A DNA stretch of 55,235 nucleotides, from the NCBI GenBank assembly GCA_021777355.1, contig JAJYDO010000002.1, forward strand, positions 30,254-85,488, given 5' to 3'. A model generated the notes under the pieces. The model saw only the letters and a list, made by a program, of their open reading frames with translations, was not told where the DNA came from and searched no databases. Positions 1 through 9,527 of the stretch are shown here, piece by piece. Every line of letters begins with the position of its first letter. The first letter of the stretch is position 1. A program made the translations under genes and the position numbers. Source of the DNA: Actinomycetes bacterium. Lineage in GTDB: Bacteria > Actinomycetota > Acidimicrobiia > Acidimicrobiales > JABEUL01.

Positions 1-9
1 TACTGCATT

Positions 10-83
10 CGGGGAGTAGCGCAGCTTGGCAGCGCGCCTGCTTTGGGAGCAGGAGGCCGCGGGTTCAAATCCCGCCTCCCCGA
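10..83 (+). tRNA. tRNA-Pro (anticodon TGG)
   Basis: A complete cloverleaf can be folded. The 7-bp acceptor stem is cggggag (10-16) with ctccccg (76-82), and the discriminator is A83. The anticodon stem ctgct/agcag encloses the loop containing TGG, and the T-loop is gttcaaat. No CCA is encoded. A second proline tRNA (CGG) lies near the other end of the window. Confidence 0.95.
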
Positions 84-93
84 CTCTTATTAT

Positions 94-1077
94 TCAAGCA
101 ATTTGTGGCACGGTGCTACATAGAGAAATAATATTTTCAAACACTCGATCCGGAGCTTCAAATGGCAACATGTGCCCGAGATCCGGAAGAATCTGCAGTT
201 GGGCTCCCGGGATATGGGATGCAATTTCCTTAGCGCATCTTGGAGGTGTCAGGGTATCTCTGGAGCCAACCATCACAATTGTCGGCACTTCTATTTTGCT
301 CAATTCATCAGTTATATCCAGATAAGACAAGTTTTGCGCAAGTTCTGATCTTGCCTTAGCATCACAACTTAAAAACATATCTCTAACCGCCAATAGATGC
401 GTCATGTGGGCCTGCCTGCCAACGGAAAGCCTTGTGAACCAAGCCGCGAACGAATCATTTTCAAGGGCAGATTCAAGAAATTTAGATCCCACCAATGAAG
501 CAGCCGCCCTATAAAAGAAATCTGACCCGACAGCTGCAGAAGATGCCGTAGCTACAAGCAACAAACCAACTACCCGCTCGCTTGCTTGACTTTGATTGAC
601 CATGAAAGTCTGTGCAGTCATTCCTCCCATCGAGTGACCAACAAGTACAACTTCTTGGTCTTTTAGTGTAGCAATAATTTCTTCCATATCGCGTGCCAAC
701 TGATCGACATCCAACTTATTTCTTCCAATAGTAGATCCGCCGTGTCCCTGATGGTCATAAATTACTACCCCCTGGCCTTTGTCGACCAGTTTTCTTACAA
801 CCGGAGCCCAAACGCCTTGAGTCTCAGTCCAGCCATGGGACATTAAAACCGTAGGGCCTCTGCCTTCAAAAATCGTCATTAAAACTTTGGCGCTATTTGA
901 CAGTGTCAAAATTTCTCTTTTTCCCTTTGGAAGTCCCAACGGGTCTCCATCAACGGAGTCTTCTCCCACTACCCAACGCTTCTCAGCAGTTCCTGCGGCT
1001 ACTGCGGCGGCAATGCCCGTTAAGGTTGCGACCCCGACGGCCTTCTTCAGCCAAGGATGTTTTCTTTCAGGGCCCAT
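94..1077 (-). CDS. alpha/beta-hydrolase fold protein
   Basis: This 327-residue protein has the alpha/beta-hydrolase layout. An oxyanion-hole HGW lies at residues 81-83 and the nucleophile elbow GHSMGG puts the catalytic Ser at 149. The acid is probably Asp274 in GSRDTLTP and the base His302 in DLGHMLP. A hydrophobic, Ala-rich stretch at residues 12-30 behind a basic start could be a membrane anchor or signal peptide. The gene is divergent from glyQS (92 bp apart) and convergent with the tRNA-Pro gene. Family members include esterases, lactonases, haloperoxidase-like enzymes and C-C hydrolases; the substrate is not deducible. Confidence 0.85.
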   Translation of the reverse strand: MGPERKHPWLKKAVGVATLTGIAAAVAAGTAEKRWVVGEDSVDGDPLGLPKGKREILTLSNSAKVLMTIFEGRGPTVLMSHGWTETQGVWAPVVRKLVDKGQGVVIYDHQGHGGSTIGRNKLDVDQLARDMEEIIATLKDQEVVLVGHSMGGMTAQTFMVNQSQASERVVGLLLVATASSAAVGSDFFYRAAASLVGSKFLESALENDSFAAWFTRLSVGRQAHMTHLLAVRDMFLSCDAKARSELAQNLSYLDITDELSKIEVPTIVMVGSRDTLTPPRCAKEIASHIPGAQLQILPDLGHMLPFEAPDRVFENIISLCSTVPQIA

Positions 1078-1169
1078 TCATTCACCTCAATTAATCCGAG
1101 AAAATAAGATTCGAACCCATTTTCTCGTACTTTCACTTACTAAATCAATTCTAAAGTAACGTTTTCTAG

Positions 1170-2486
1170 ATGGAAACAGATCTTAATCAGGAATCGAGTC
1201 AGGTGGACGCTGTGGTAAATCTATGTAAAAGGCGTGGATTTATCTTTCCTTCCGGGGAAATCTACGGTGGATTTAGGTCGACTTATGACTATGGACCACT
1301 TGGCGTATTAATGCTGAGAAATGTCAAAGATGCCTGGTGGCGCTCCATGGTGCAGCTCCGAAGTGACGTATTAGGTCTAGATGCAGCAATTTTGTCGTCT
1401 CCCAAGATTTGGGAGGCATCGGGGCATCTCTCTAATTTCACCGATCCTTTGGTGGATTGCAAGAAATGCCACGAAAGATGGCGTCAAGACCAGATCGGCA
1501 CGACCTGTCCTAATTGCGGTTCTGGGCAACTGACAGAGGCTAGGGCATTTAATTTGATGTTTAAAACCCATGTTGGACCTCTTGAAGACGATGCTACGGT
1601 AGCTTATCTTCGCCCGGAAACTGCCCAGGGAATGTTTGTCAACTTTCTCAATGTCCTAAATACCTCCAGGAAAAAACCGCCATTTGGGATAGCTCAAATA
1701 GGAAAGTCCTTTCGAAATGAGATTACGCCGGGCAACTTTGTATTTCGAACCCGTGAGTTCGAGCAGATGGAGATGGAATACTTCGTGCCCCCGGAGGACT
1801 CAGATAGTTGGTTTCAATACTGGCTGGAAGAGAGATTCAACTGGTACTTGGACCTTGGAATTGAAAAATCCAAGCTCCGAATAAGGCATCATGACAAGGA
1901 AGAACTTTCACATTATTCAAGAGGAACAGCCGATGTGGAATTTCTTTTCCCGTGGGGCTGGGGCGAACTGGAGGGAATTGCCAACAGAGGCGACTACGAC
2001 TTGGGCGCCCACACAAAGGCGAGCGGAGAGAAGCTTGAGTACTATGACCAAGGTCAAAATACGAGATACTTCCCCCATGTGATAGAACCTGCTGCCGGGG
2101 CCACAAGAGCAATGATGGCTTTTCTTCTTGCTTCATACACGCAAGACGAGATTGAAGGCGAAACCAGGACATTATTAAAACTTCATCCTCGATTAGCCCC
2201 TTATAAGATTGCAGTTCTTCCTCTCTCCAAGAAACCCGAACTCGCCGAGCTTTCTATAGAGGTGCTGCGCCCGTTGCAGAATCTCTGGATGTGCGATTAC
2301 GACGAGACTCAGTCAATTGGCAAACGATACAGGCGCCAAGACGAAATCGGAACTCCATATTGCGTCACCGTAGATTTTCAGAGCCTGGAAGACGGTGCGG
2401 TAACTGTCAGGGAGAGAGACACCACTTCCCAAGAAAGAGTCAAAATTGTGGAATTGACCTCTTTTTTGCAATCAAAATTAAGCTAA
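1170..2486 (+). CDS. glyQS: glycyl-tRNA synthetase (single-chain, class II)
   Basis: This cytoplasmic enzyme charges tRNA-Gly with glycine at the expense of ATP. The 438-residue length and the start region (RRGFIFPSGEIYGGF, then YDYGPLG) are typical of the homodimeric bacterial/eukaryotic-type GlyRS used by Actinobacteria rather than the alpha2beta2 form. Class II motif 2 is visible in FRNEITP and FRTREFEQMEMEYF, and motif 3 in the GATRAMMAFL region. A zinc-knuckle-like insertion CKKC...CPNC sits near residues 97-118. The C-terminal third (LAPYKIAVLPL...) is the anticodon-binding domain. It is transcribed alone, divergent from the hydrolase gene. Confidence 0.97.
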   Translation: METDLNQESSQVDAVVNLCKRRGFIFPSGEIYGGFRSTYDYGPLGVLMLRNVKDAWWRSMVQLRSDVLGLDAAILSSPKIWEASGHLSNFTDPLVDCKKCHERWRQDQIGTTCPNCGSGQLTEARAFNLMFKTHVGPLEDDATVAYLRPETAQGMFVNFLNVLNTSRKKPPFGIAQIGKSFRNEITPGNFVFRTREFEQMEMEYFVPPEDSDSWFQYWLEERFNWYLDLGIEKSKLRIRHHDKEELSHYSRGTADVEFLFPWGWGELEGIANRGDYDLGAHTKASGEKLEYYDQGQNTRYFPHVIEPAAGATRAMMAFLLASYTQDEIEGETRTLLKLHPRLAPYKIAVLPLSKKPELAELSIEVLRPLQNLWMCDYDETQSIGKRYRRQDEIGTPYCVTVDFQSLEDGAVTVRERDTTSQERVKIVELTSFLQSKLS

Positions 2487-2601
2487 TTTGACTTTCAATT
2501 AACGTATCTACCTGGTTTTCAGCGCTTATTTTGTTCAAGAACACCTAAAAATCCAACTAGGCTATTTGGTAACAGGGATAAGTACTAATCAGGAGTTTTG
2601 A

Positions 2602-5280
2602 ATGCCTTTAATCTATTCGTTTGACCACAAACATCGCCGTCCGCCAATGGAAATGAAGGACCTTTTGGGTGGGAAAGGCGCGAATTTGGCTGAAATGACG
2701 TCAGTTCTAGGACTTCCTGTGCCGCCTGGGTTTACGATTACAACCGACTCGTGTCGTGAGTACATGAATGACGGATGGCCCGTGGGTCTGGACGAAGAAC
2801 TTCTGGCTCAAAAAAGGAAGCTAGAAAAGGCCATGGGGAAAAAAATTGGAGATGCCAACGACCCGCTATTGGTCAGCGTTCGCTCAGGTGCCAAATTTTC
2901 TATGCCCGGAATGATGGACACAGTTTTGAACCTTGGGTTAAACGATCTTTCAGTGGGAGGACTGTCAAAACAAACCGGCGATGAGAGATTTGCCTATGAC
3001 TCATATCGGAGATTCATCTCAATGTATGGAAGAATAGTTCTCGATATTCCCGGAGAAGAGTTCGATTCATTATTTGATGCGGCTAAAGAGCTCGCAAATA
3101 CTAAAAATGATTCTGAAGTTCCAGTCGAGTTGCTGAAGTACTTAATTGCTTCATATAAGAAAATTGTCGAAAACCACACAGGCAAAGCTTTCCCGCAAAG
3201 CCCCGATGCCCAGCTTCGCGGAGCAATTGAGGCTGTCTTTAGGTCTTGGAACGGAGCTCGTGCCATCGCCTATAGAGTCAGGGAAAAAATCCCCCATGAT
3301 TTAGGAACGGCGGTCAATGTCCAGTCAATGGTTTTTGGCAACCGGGATAACAATTCCGGAACCGGAGTGGGTTTCACGAGAGATCCAGCCACCGGGGATT
3401 CAGGCGTTTACGGGGACTTTTTAGTCAACGCCCAAGGAGAAGATGTGGTAGCAGGCATCAGAAATACCGAACCGCTCTCGGCACTGAAGAAGAAGTTTCC
3501 AGAAATCTATGAACAGCTAATGGACATTTTTCATCGGCTGGAAAGTCATTACAGGGATATGTGCGACACCGAGTTCACTATTGAGCAAGGCAAGCTTTGG
3601 ATGCTCCAAACCAGAGTAGGAAAGCGCACCGGAATTGCTGCCCTGAGAATGGCAGTCGAGATGACAAAAGACAAGCACATAAAGTTAAGCCAAAGTGAGG
3701 CGCTATTGAGGATCACGGCTGAGCACCTTGAACAGGTTCTCCACCCACAATTTGCAACTTCCAAGGTCAAAGTAATCGCAAAAGGCCTAGGCGCATCTCC
3801 GGGGGCTGCGGTTGGAAGAGCATATTTCACTGCCGATTCAGCTGCAGAGGCTGCCTCGCGAGGCGAGAAGGTAATACTGATTAGATCCGAGACATCCCCG
3901 GAGGACGTCCACGGGATGCTCGCTTCAGAAGGCATACTTACTGCCCGGGGTGGTCTTGTCAGCCACGCCGCCGTTGTGGCACGCGGTTGGGGCAAACCCG
4001 CAGTTGTTGGCGCCGAAGCTGTCAAGATTACCCAGAACGGCGCTCAGATTGCCTCCTACCCCATTTCTCAGGGAGATGAAATTTCAATAGACGGCACAAC
4101 GGGCTCAATAGTGCTGGGCGCCGTCGAACTAATCCAGGCGCAAGCTTCTCCTGAAATGACAACAATTCTCTCGTGGGCTGACAAAATAAGGGGAGACAAA
4201 GTCCAAATTAGGGCTAATGCAGATACCGGCGAGGATGCAAAAACTGCAAGAGCACTAGGCGCCCAAGGAATCGGCCTGTGCAGAACGGAACACATGTTCC
4301 TAGGTGAAGACCGTCTCCCCGTAGTGAGGAGGATGATTTTGGCCGAAACCGAGGCTGAGGAATTAGATGCTCTTGATGAGCTTAGAAAGGTGCAGCGTGA
4401 GGACTTCATCTCGATCCTCGAAGCCATGGACGGCCTTCCGGTCACGGTCCGGTTGCTGGACCCTCCGCTCCATGAGTTCCTTCCCGATGTCACCGAGTTA
4501 ACTGTCAAAGCAGCAACCGTCGGATTAAGTAAAGAAGAGCAAAAACTCTACAATGCAGCACAGGCTTGGAAGGAGTTTAATCCGATGCTCGGCACCAGAG
4601 GAGTGCGATTGGGCGTGGTCAAACCGGGTCTATACGCCATGCAAGTTAAAGCATTAATGGAAGCTGCAATTGAGCGGCAACTCATGGGTGGTTCGCCGAT
4701 AATAGAGATAATGATTCCACTTACCGTGACTAAAGAGGAGTTGGCTCTGGCTAGGTCTTGGGTCGAGAAGTCATTGGCGGAATCTAAGGAAATACAGAAG
4801 AAACTTGCCTCCAAGCCCAAAAAAGGAACGGCACAAAAAGGAGCTTCCAAACCAATTAATGTGACTATCGGAACCATGATTGAGACTCCGCGAGCAGCTC
4901 TTCGAGCGGAAGAGATTGCAGAAGTTGCCGACTTTTTCTCGTTTGGAACTAACGACTTGACTCAGATGACCTTTGGATTTTCCAGAGATGATGTCGAAGG
5001 CCGAATGATGAAGGCATACCTGGAGCTGGGCCTTTTAAAGCACAATCCATTTGAAATTATAGACGTCGACGGAGTTGGAGAGTTGGTAAGAGAGGGAATA
5101 GAAAGAGGCAGAAAGACAAAACCTCAGCTTAAAACAGGTGTATGCGGGGAACATGGTGGAGATAGCGAATCCATTCACTTTTTCATCAAGGCCGGTGTTG
5201 ACTATGTGAGCTGCTCCCCCTTTAGGGTTCCTGTAGCCAGGCTGGCAGCCGCCACGGCGCTTATTTCTCAAGGAAAATAG
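2602..5280 (+). CDS. ppdK: pyruvate, phosphate dikinase
   Basis: PPDK interconverts pyruvate + ATP + Pi and phosphoenolpyruvate + AMP + PPi. The 892 residues match full-length bacterial PPDK. The N-terminal nucleotide-binding domain starts with LLGGKGANLAEM and contains VSVRSGAKFSMPGMMDTVLNLG. The swivelling phosphohistidine domain has GGLVSHAAVVARGWGKP, with the catalytic His at about residue 455. The C-terminal PEP/pyruvate barrel has GLCRTEHMF, GTMIETPRAA, FFSFGTNDLTQM and the CGEHGGD motif with the active-site Cys. An SD-like CAGGAG lies 6 nt before the ATG. It stands between glyQS and dnaG as its own unit and may allow gluconeogenic or PPi-linked glycolytic flux. Confidence 0.97.
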   Translation: MPLIYSFDHKHRRPPMEMKDLLGGKGANLAEMTSVLGLPVPPGFTITTDSCREYMNDGWPVGLDEELLAQKRKLEKAMGKKIGDANDPLLVSVRSGAKFSMPGMMDTVLNLGLNDLSVGGLSKQTGDERFAYDSYRRFISMYGRIVLDIPGEEFDSLFDAAKELANTKNDSEVPVELLKYLIASYKKIVENHTGKAFPQSPDAQLRGAIEAVFRSWNGARAIAYRVREKIPHDLGTAVNVQSMVFGNRDNNSGTGVGFTRDPATGDSGVYGDFLVNAQGEDVVAGIRNTEPLSALKKKFPEIYEQLMDIFHRLESHYRDMCDTEFTIEQGKLWMLQTRVGKRTGIAALRMAVEMTKDKHIKLSQSEALLRITAEHLEQVLHPQFATSKVKVIAKGLGASPGAAVGRAYFTADSAAEAASRGEKVILIRSETSPEDVHGMLASEGILTARGGLVSHAAVVARGWGKPAVVGAEAVKITQNGAQIASYPISQGDEISIDGTTGSIVLGAVELIQAQASPEMTTILSWADKIRGDKVQIRANADTGEDAKTARALGAQGIGLCRTEHMFLGEDRLPVVRRMILAETEAEELDALDELRKVQREDFISILEAMDGLPVTVRLLDPPLHEFLPDVTELTVKAATVGLSKEEQKLYNAAQAWKEFNPMLGTRGVRLGVVKPGLYAMQVKALMEAAIERQLMGGSPIIEIMIPLTVTKEELALARSWVEKSLAESKEIQKKLASKPKKGTAQKGASKPINVTIGTMIETPRAALRAEEIAEVADFFSFGTNDLTQMTFGFSRDDVEGRMMKAYLELGLLKHNPFEIIDVDGVGELVREGIERGRKTKPQLKTGVCGEHGGDSESIHFFIKAGVDYVSCSPFRVPVARLAAATALISQGK

Positions 5281-5347
5281 CACCTCGAGATTTTTAACTT
5301 GCTAACTTTCATTTAGTGGGACTTTTTAAGCTTCGTGAGAGCATCTT

Positions 5348-7222
5348 GTGTCAATAGCAGACGGTGAAGCCACCAGGGTTCGCGGCGCTACGGACATTGT
5401 CGCTTTGATTGGAGAGCATACGCCTCTAAAGCGTGTCGGTAATCGATATGTAGGAAGATGTCCATTTCATAATGAAAAAACAGCTTCATTTTCGGTAAAT
5501 CCTGTTGAAGGGCTTTACTACTGCTTTGGATGCCATGTAAGCGGTGACGCAATCACTTTTATACGGGCGATAGAAGGTCTGGACTTTCCTGAGGCTCTTG
5601 AACGATTGGCTTCGAAGGCCGGATTAACACTGCTTAGAAGCGATGACTCTCAGGCTTCCAGCCAATCCAGAAAAAAAAGACAGAAACTTGTAGAGGCTAT
5701 GGAAGAGTCTAAAAAGTGGTATCACCAAAAACTTCTAACTAGCCAAGAGGCCGGCAAAGCCAGGGATTATCTCCGAAAAAGAGGATTTGACGGAGCGACC
5801 GTAAGGTTTTTCGAACTTGGATGGGCGCCGGATTCATGGGACGAATTGGTTCGATCCCTTAAGCTCACAGAGAGCGATGCACTTGCAACGGGACTTGGCT
5901 TCAAGAATTCCAGAGGCAAACTGCAGGATACTTTCAGAAATAGGATACTTTTTCCGATTTGTGACTCCTCAGGAAACACCGTGGCCTTCGGAGGACGAAT
6001 ATTGCCCCAAGACCAATCCAAAGAGAATGGTCACTACGTCGAACCTAAGTATAAGAACTCGAAAGAAACTGATCTTTATTCCAAACGGCGCACACTATAT
6101 AACCTGCACAATGCCAAACGTTCTATCGTCCAAAGCGGATTCGCAGTGATTTGTGAAGGCTACACAGACGTTATTGCATTTCATCGATCCGGTATTACTC
6201 AAGCGGTGGCTACATGCGGAACGGCCTTTTCAGAAGAACACGTACAGGGACTTTCAACATTTACAAGAAAGCTAATACTTGCCTTTGATGCCGACAAAGC
6301 GGGACAGTCAGCAGCTGCGAGTGTCTACGCCTGGGAAAAGAGATACGAGCTTGATATCTACGTTGCCACTCTTAGAGAAGGGATGGACCCGGCCGAGTTA
6401 GGCTTATCCGACCCGGAAGCCCTTGTCGAATCCGTGAATCAAGCTAAACCCTACCTGGAATTCAGAGTTGACAGGATTCTGGAAAATCTTCAAGGGGCCA
6501 CTCCCGAGGCAAAATCAAAGGCCGCCAGAGCCGCTCTTGAAGTGATAGCGGACCACCCGGACAATTTCGTAAGAGACCAGTACTTGATAAAAGTAGCTGA
6601 CAGATGTGCTATATCACCGGACCTTCTCAGGAAAGAGTTGCCACGGGCAGGATCACGAATGGAGCCAAAAAAGTCAGCCCAGATAGGTGGAGTCCCAACA
6701 AACCACGAAATTGGAAACTCCGGTTCAAAAGAGCCAAAATCGCTCCAAAAAATAGATTTATCGGCTTCAATTGCCAATCATGAGAGAGAAGCTTTAAGAC
6801 TTGCCATACAGAGACCCGCAGATATTGCCGATTACTTAGATGTGATTTTGTTCGCAGATCCTACTTATGCCAGAATCTACAGGGTTTTAGAGGAGTCCAC
6901 CAGTTTAGATGAGGCGATGGATTCCCTGGGCCCGGAAAATGCGGGAGTAATAGTACAACTGTCAGTAGAAGAATCCGACGCAGAACCCTTAGACGTATCG
7001 TGTAGGCTCATTGAAGCAGCCGCCAAGCGAAGATTAAAGGCAATGGAGCAGCAAGTGAGAAATTCACCTGCAGCCGATATTGACGAGATTCTCGCAGAAA
7101 CATCTGCCCTGCGTATTGCTATTGAATCTCTCAGAGATCCGTATTTTTCTGAAAGAGGTGCCCTTGAATTGCTAGCGTTTCTAATACAACCTGACGAGCA
7201 AGGAAATAATTGGACTCCGTGA
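5348..7222 (+). CDS. dnaG: DNA primase
   Basis: DnaG makes RNA primers for replication. The 624-residue protein starts at GTG. The N-terminal CHC2 zinc-binding domain has CPFH near residue 38 and CFGC near residue 58. The catalytic core follows, with a TOPRIM region marked by [15 protein letters not shown] and then [11 protein letters not shown]. The C-terminal third is divergent and is the helicase-interaction region in known primases. The end overlaps the start of the primary sigma factor gene, the common dnaG-rpoD pairing. A GGGACTTTTT stretch lies just upstream (5319-5328) but lacks the second half of a DosR-type box. Confidence 0.96.
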   Translation: MSIADGEATRVRGATDIVALIGEHTPLKRVGNRYVGRCPFHNEKTASFSVNPVEGLYYCFGCHVSGDAITFIRAIEGLDFPEALERLASKAGLTLLRSDDSQASSQSRKKRQKLVEAMEESKKWYHQKLLTSQEAGKARDYLRKRGFDGATVRFFELGWAPDSWDELVRSLKLTESDALATGLGFKNSRGKLQDTFRNRILFPICDSSGNTVAFGGRILPQDQSKENGHYVEPKYKNSKETDLYSKRRTLYNLHNAKRSIVQSGFAVICEGYTDVIAFHRSGITQAVATCGTAFSEEHVQGLSTFTRKLILAFDADKAGQSAAASVYAWEKRYELDIYVATLREGMDPAELGLSDPEALVESVNQAKPYLEFRVDRILENLQGATPEAKSKAARAALEVIADHPDNFVRDQYLIKVADRCAISPDLLRKELPRAGSRMEPKKSAQIGGVPTNHEIGNSGSKEPKSLQKIDLSASIANHEREALRLAIQRPADIADYLDVILFADPTYARIYRVLEESTSLDEAMDSLGPENAGVIVQLSVEESDAEPLDVSCRLIEAAAKRRLKAMEQQVRNSPAADIDEILAETSALRIAIESLRDPYFSERGALELLAFLIQPDEQGNNWTP

Positions 7223-8454
7223 ACAAACTAATTCCGCAAGGTGTACCTGAACAAGAGTTCAGCCAACTGCTTGAACGCGGAAAATCAGAGGGTGTAATTA
7301 CTCATGACGACCTTCTTAAAGTTCTAGAACCAGTTGAATTAACTCATGAGTTAATAGAGGCCGTGGTTGAAACCGTTGAATCAAGCGGAATTGAGCTCAA
7401 AGACGCAATAGTCGACGTTGGCCATGAGAGCCCAGCAGATCAAGATGCTGAAGATTTGTTAAGAGCTTTTAGGCGGCAACTTGCCAGGCGAGGGCGGCTT
7501 GCTCTGACCGGAGAGCGAAGTGCAGAAACAGAACTTGACCCCGTTAGAACTTATCTAAAAGAAATTGGCAAAATTCCTCTGCTCACAAGCGAACTAGAAA
7601 TTCTTTTGGCAAAGAAAATTGAGGAAGGTGTATTTGCCGCAAGAAAACTTGATGAACTTCCCGAGCAAAAAACAGGCCGAAGATCCAGGCAGAGAACAGA
7701 GCTTCAAAGGGCAATTGCAGATGGCCTTGAAGCCAAGGACATCTTAATTGTTGCCAATCTCCGCTTAGTCGTATCAATTGCAAAACACTATCGTCCAAAG
7801 GGATTGGCATTATTAGATTTAATCCAAGAAGGAAACATTGGCTTGATGCGTGCCGCGGAGAAATTCGATTACACGAGAGGATTCAAGTTCTCAACTTACG
7901 CCACGTGGTGGATCCGCCAGGCAATTACCAGATCGATTGCCGATCAGGGCCGAACAATCAGAATTCCTATACACATGGTCGAAACCATCAACAAGGTCAC
8001 GCGTGCCCAACGCCAGTTGCTCCAAGAACTCGGAAGGGAGCCTACTCTTCAAGAGATAGCCGTGTTAGTTGACATGACAACCCGCAGAGTCCAAGAGCTT
8101 CAGCACATGGATATCTCGACAGTTTCACTTGAACAGCCGATGGGTGAAGAAAGCGATTTTAATCTCTCCGACATGATTGAAGACAGAACCGCTGTAGCAC
8201 CATCAGATGCAGTTACAAGGATGATGCTCGCTAATGCGATAAGGGCCGTTCTTGACGAATTGCCTGAGCGGGAACGCGAGGTGGTAATGCTCCGCTTTGG
8301 TCTGGAAGACGGTGAAATGCATACGCTAGAAGACCTTGGCGAAAGACTCGGCGTAACAAGAGAACGCGTGCGCCAAATTGAATCTAAAACACTTGCCAAA
8401 TTACGCCACCCTCATCACTCGACGCCGCTCCGAGAGTACTTCGACGAAGTCTAA
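7210..8454 (+). CDS. rpoD: primary RNA polymerase sigma factor (sigma-70, RpoD/SigA)
   Basis: This group 1 sigma factor directs RNA polymerase to housekeeping promoters. Region 1.1-like acidic residues fill the N-terminus and region 1.2 starts at [16 protein letters not shown]. Region 2 is strongly conserved ([43 protein letters not shown]). Region 3 begins at IRIPIHMVE, and region 4 has [15 protein letters not shown] and the helix-turn-helix [22 protein letters not shown]. The chosen TTG start (7210) overlaps the end of dnaG by 13 nt and has AGGA 5 nt upstream; a GTG at 7219 is an alternative. It is probably co-transcribed with dnaG. Confidence 0.96.
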   Translation: MDSVNKLIPQGVPEQEFSQLLERGKSEGVITHDDLLKVLEPVELTHELIEAVVETVESSGIELKDAIVDVGHESPADQDAEDLLRAFRRQLARRGRLALTGERSAETELDPVRTYLKEIGKIPLLTSELEILLAKKIEEGVFAARKLDELPEQKTGRRSRQRTELQRAIADGLEAKDILIVANLRLVVSIAKHYRPKGLALLDLIQEGNIGLMRAAEKFDYTRGFKFSTYATWWIRQAITRSIADQGRTIRIPIHMVETINKVTRAQRQLLQELGREPTLQEIAVLVDMTTRRVQELQHMDISTVSLEQPMGEESDFNLSDMIEDRTAVAPSDAVTRMMLANAIRAVLDELPEREREVVMLRFGLEDGEMHTLEDLGERLGVTRERVRQIESKTLAKLRHPHHSTPLREYFDEV

Positions 8455-8630
8455 TAGTCACTTAAGTCAGGTTTGATTTTCAAGATAGCGATTGGCTGCT
8501 TTTCTTTAGATGCCCTAGTCCTTTTTGCCTTCAAGTATTGTCGAACAGTAAATTCTGAGGATGGCATTGGATGGATTCAAGATTTTAATTCCAAATTAGG
8601 ATCAGCATAACTCTCCCTGTCAACTAAGAG

Positions 8631-8660
8631 AGTAGCCTCATTGGGCTACTTATTTAAAAA
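8631..8660 (+). terminator. possible terminator after rpoD
   Basis: A 7-bp perfect stem AGTAGCC/GGCTACT (8631-8637 and 8644-8650) with a 6-nt loop is followed by tatttaaaaa. It lies about 180 bp after the rpoD stop and just before the next promoter. The T-run is weak, so termination is only likely. The rest of 8455-8630 holds no gene that I can see. Confidence 0.4.
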
Positions 8661-8670
8661 GGCTCGACAA

Positions 8671-8700
8671 TGGTATGATATTTAGATAAGGAGGTTATAA
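8671..8700 (+). promoter_or_regulatory. extended -10 element and strong RBS before the 8701 gene
   Basis: TGGTATGAT (8671-8679) fits an extended -10 (TG-n-TATGAT). No clear -35 hexamer is seen at the expected distance. AAGGAGG (8688-8694) is a near-perfect Shine-Dalgarno 6 nt before the GTG at 8701 and decides that start. Confidence 0.45.
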
Positions 8701-9522
8701 GTGAGATCAATTTTTTCCAGGTTGAGCATGGATGACTCTCCATTCAAAAGCTTCAGATCATTTTTAACCGTAAAATTAATTATAACTTCATTACTAATTA
8801 TCGTTCTGGCCGTTGTGGCCTTCGGATTTTCTAAGAATGCTGGGTCGGTTTCTGCAACAAAGCCACGAAGTAGCAGTACAAGTTTGGCGAATGCTGTGCA
8901 ATTGCCTGTAGGTGGTGGGCCTATTTCTGATCAGGTTGCCTGGCTTTGCCAACATGCTTCGCAAGATGTACTTGCCCACAAATCAGACGGATTTCTTAAT
9001 TGGGTCAACCAGCTTTGCACAACAAAGAGTACTTCCTACTTGGTCAAAATGGCAGCTGCACCTCCGGGAGGCTCGGGGGGAATCGGTGCTTTAATGTGTG
9101 TTTATAACGAGGAAGTCGGAGCAAGTCCAAATGCTACTCCAAGTCAAAAGTCGTTGGCATACCTATGCCAGCATCCGTGGAAAGAAACCCCAGTCCTCGG
9201 AATTGATAACAACCCGGGTCAGCCGCCTTATTCATTCCATATATATGCCAAGAACAACTGGGTTGGAATTGTAAATGGCTCCACAGTAACCGTTTGGGCC
9301 GGCATTGAGCCTCAGTCATCTGATTCTAGCTGGCCAGGTTCTTCTACAACCGGTGAAGTAGATTTATATATAGGAAGTTCGAATCAACTTGAGAGTGTAA
9401 CGGTTCCAAATAGCGGTTCTCTAACTATTATTAGCGGTTCCTCTGACACTCTGGAACTGTTAGGTTCAAATGGCAGCCATTATTTTTACAACGTCGCAAC
9501 TAACTCAATTACGCCAGGATAA
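8701..9522 (+). CDS. membrane-anchored extracytoplasmic protein of unknown function
   Basis: I do not recognise this 273-residue protein. It starts at GTG after a strong RBS. One transmembrane helix lies at about residues 24-46, with basic residues before it, so the remaining 225 residues probably face outside. The outside part is rich in Ser, Thr, Gly and Pro. It contains four Cys, two of them in a repeated phrase (VAWLCQHAS near 80 and LAYLCQHPW further on), which suggests two disulfides or a small duplicated motif. The C-terminal region (SWPGSSTTGEVDLYIGSS onward) looks like beta-strand-rich surface sequence. It is followed after 5 nt by a lipoprotein gene, so the two probably form one transcript. 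Confidence 0.7.
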   Translation: MRSIFSRLSMDDSPFKSFRSFLTVKLIITSLLIIVLAVVAFGFSKNAGSVSATKPRSSSTSLANAVQLPVGGGPISDQVAWLCQHASQDVLAHKSDGFLNWVNQLCTTKSTSYLVKMAAAPPGGSGGIGALMCVYNEEVGASPNATPSQKSLAYLCQHPWKETPVLGIDNNPGQPPYSFHIYAKNNWVGIVNGSTVTVWAGIEPQSSDSSWPGSSTTGEVDLYIGSSNQLESVTVPNSGSLTIISGSSDTLELLGSNGSHYFYNVATNSITPG

Positions 9523-9527
9523 TAACG

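Noticed and set aside
5319-5341. GGGACTTTTT upstream of dnaG as a DosR box
   Set aside because: Only the left half matches; the right half is TAAGCTT rather than AGTCCC.
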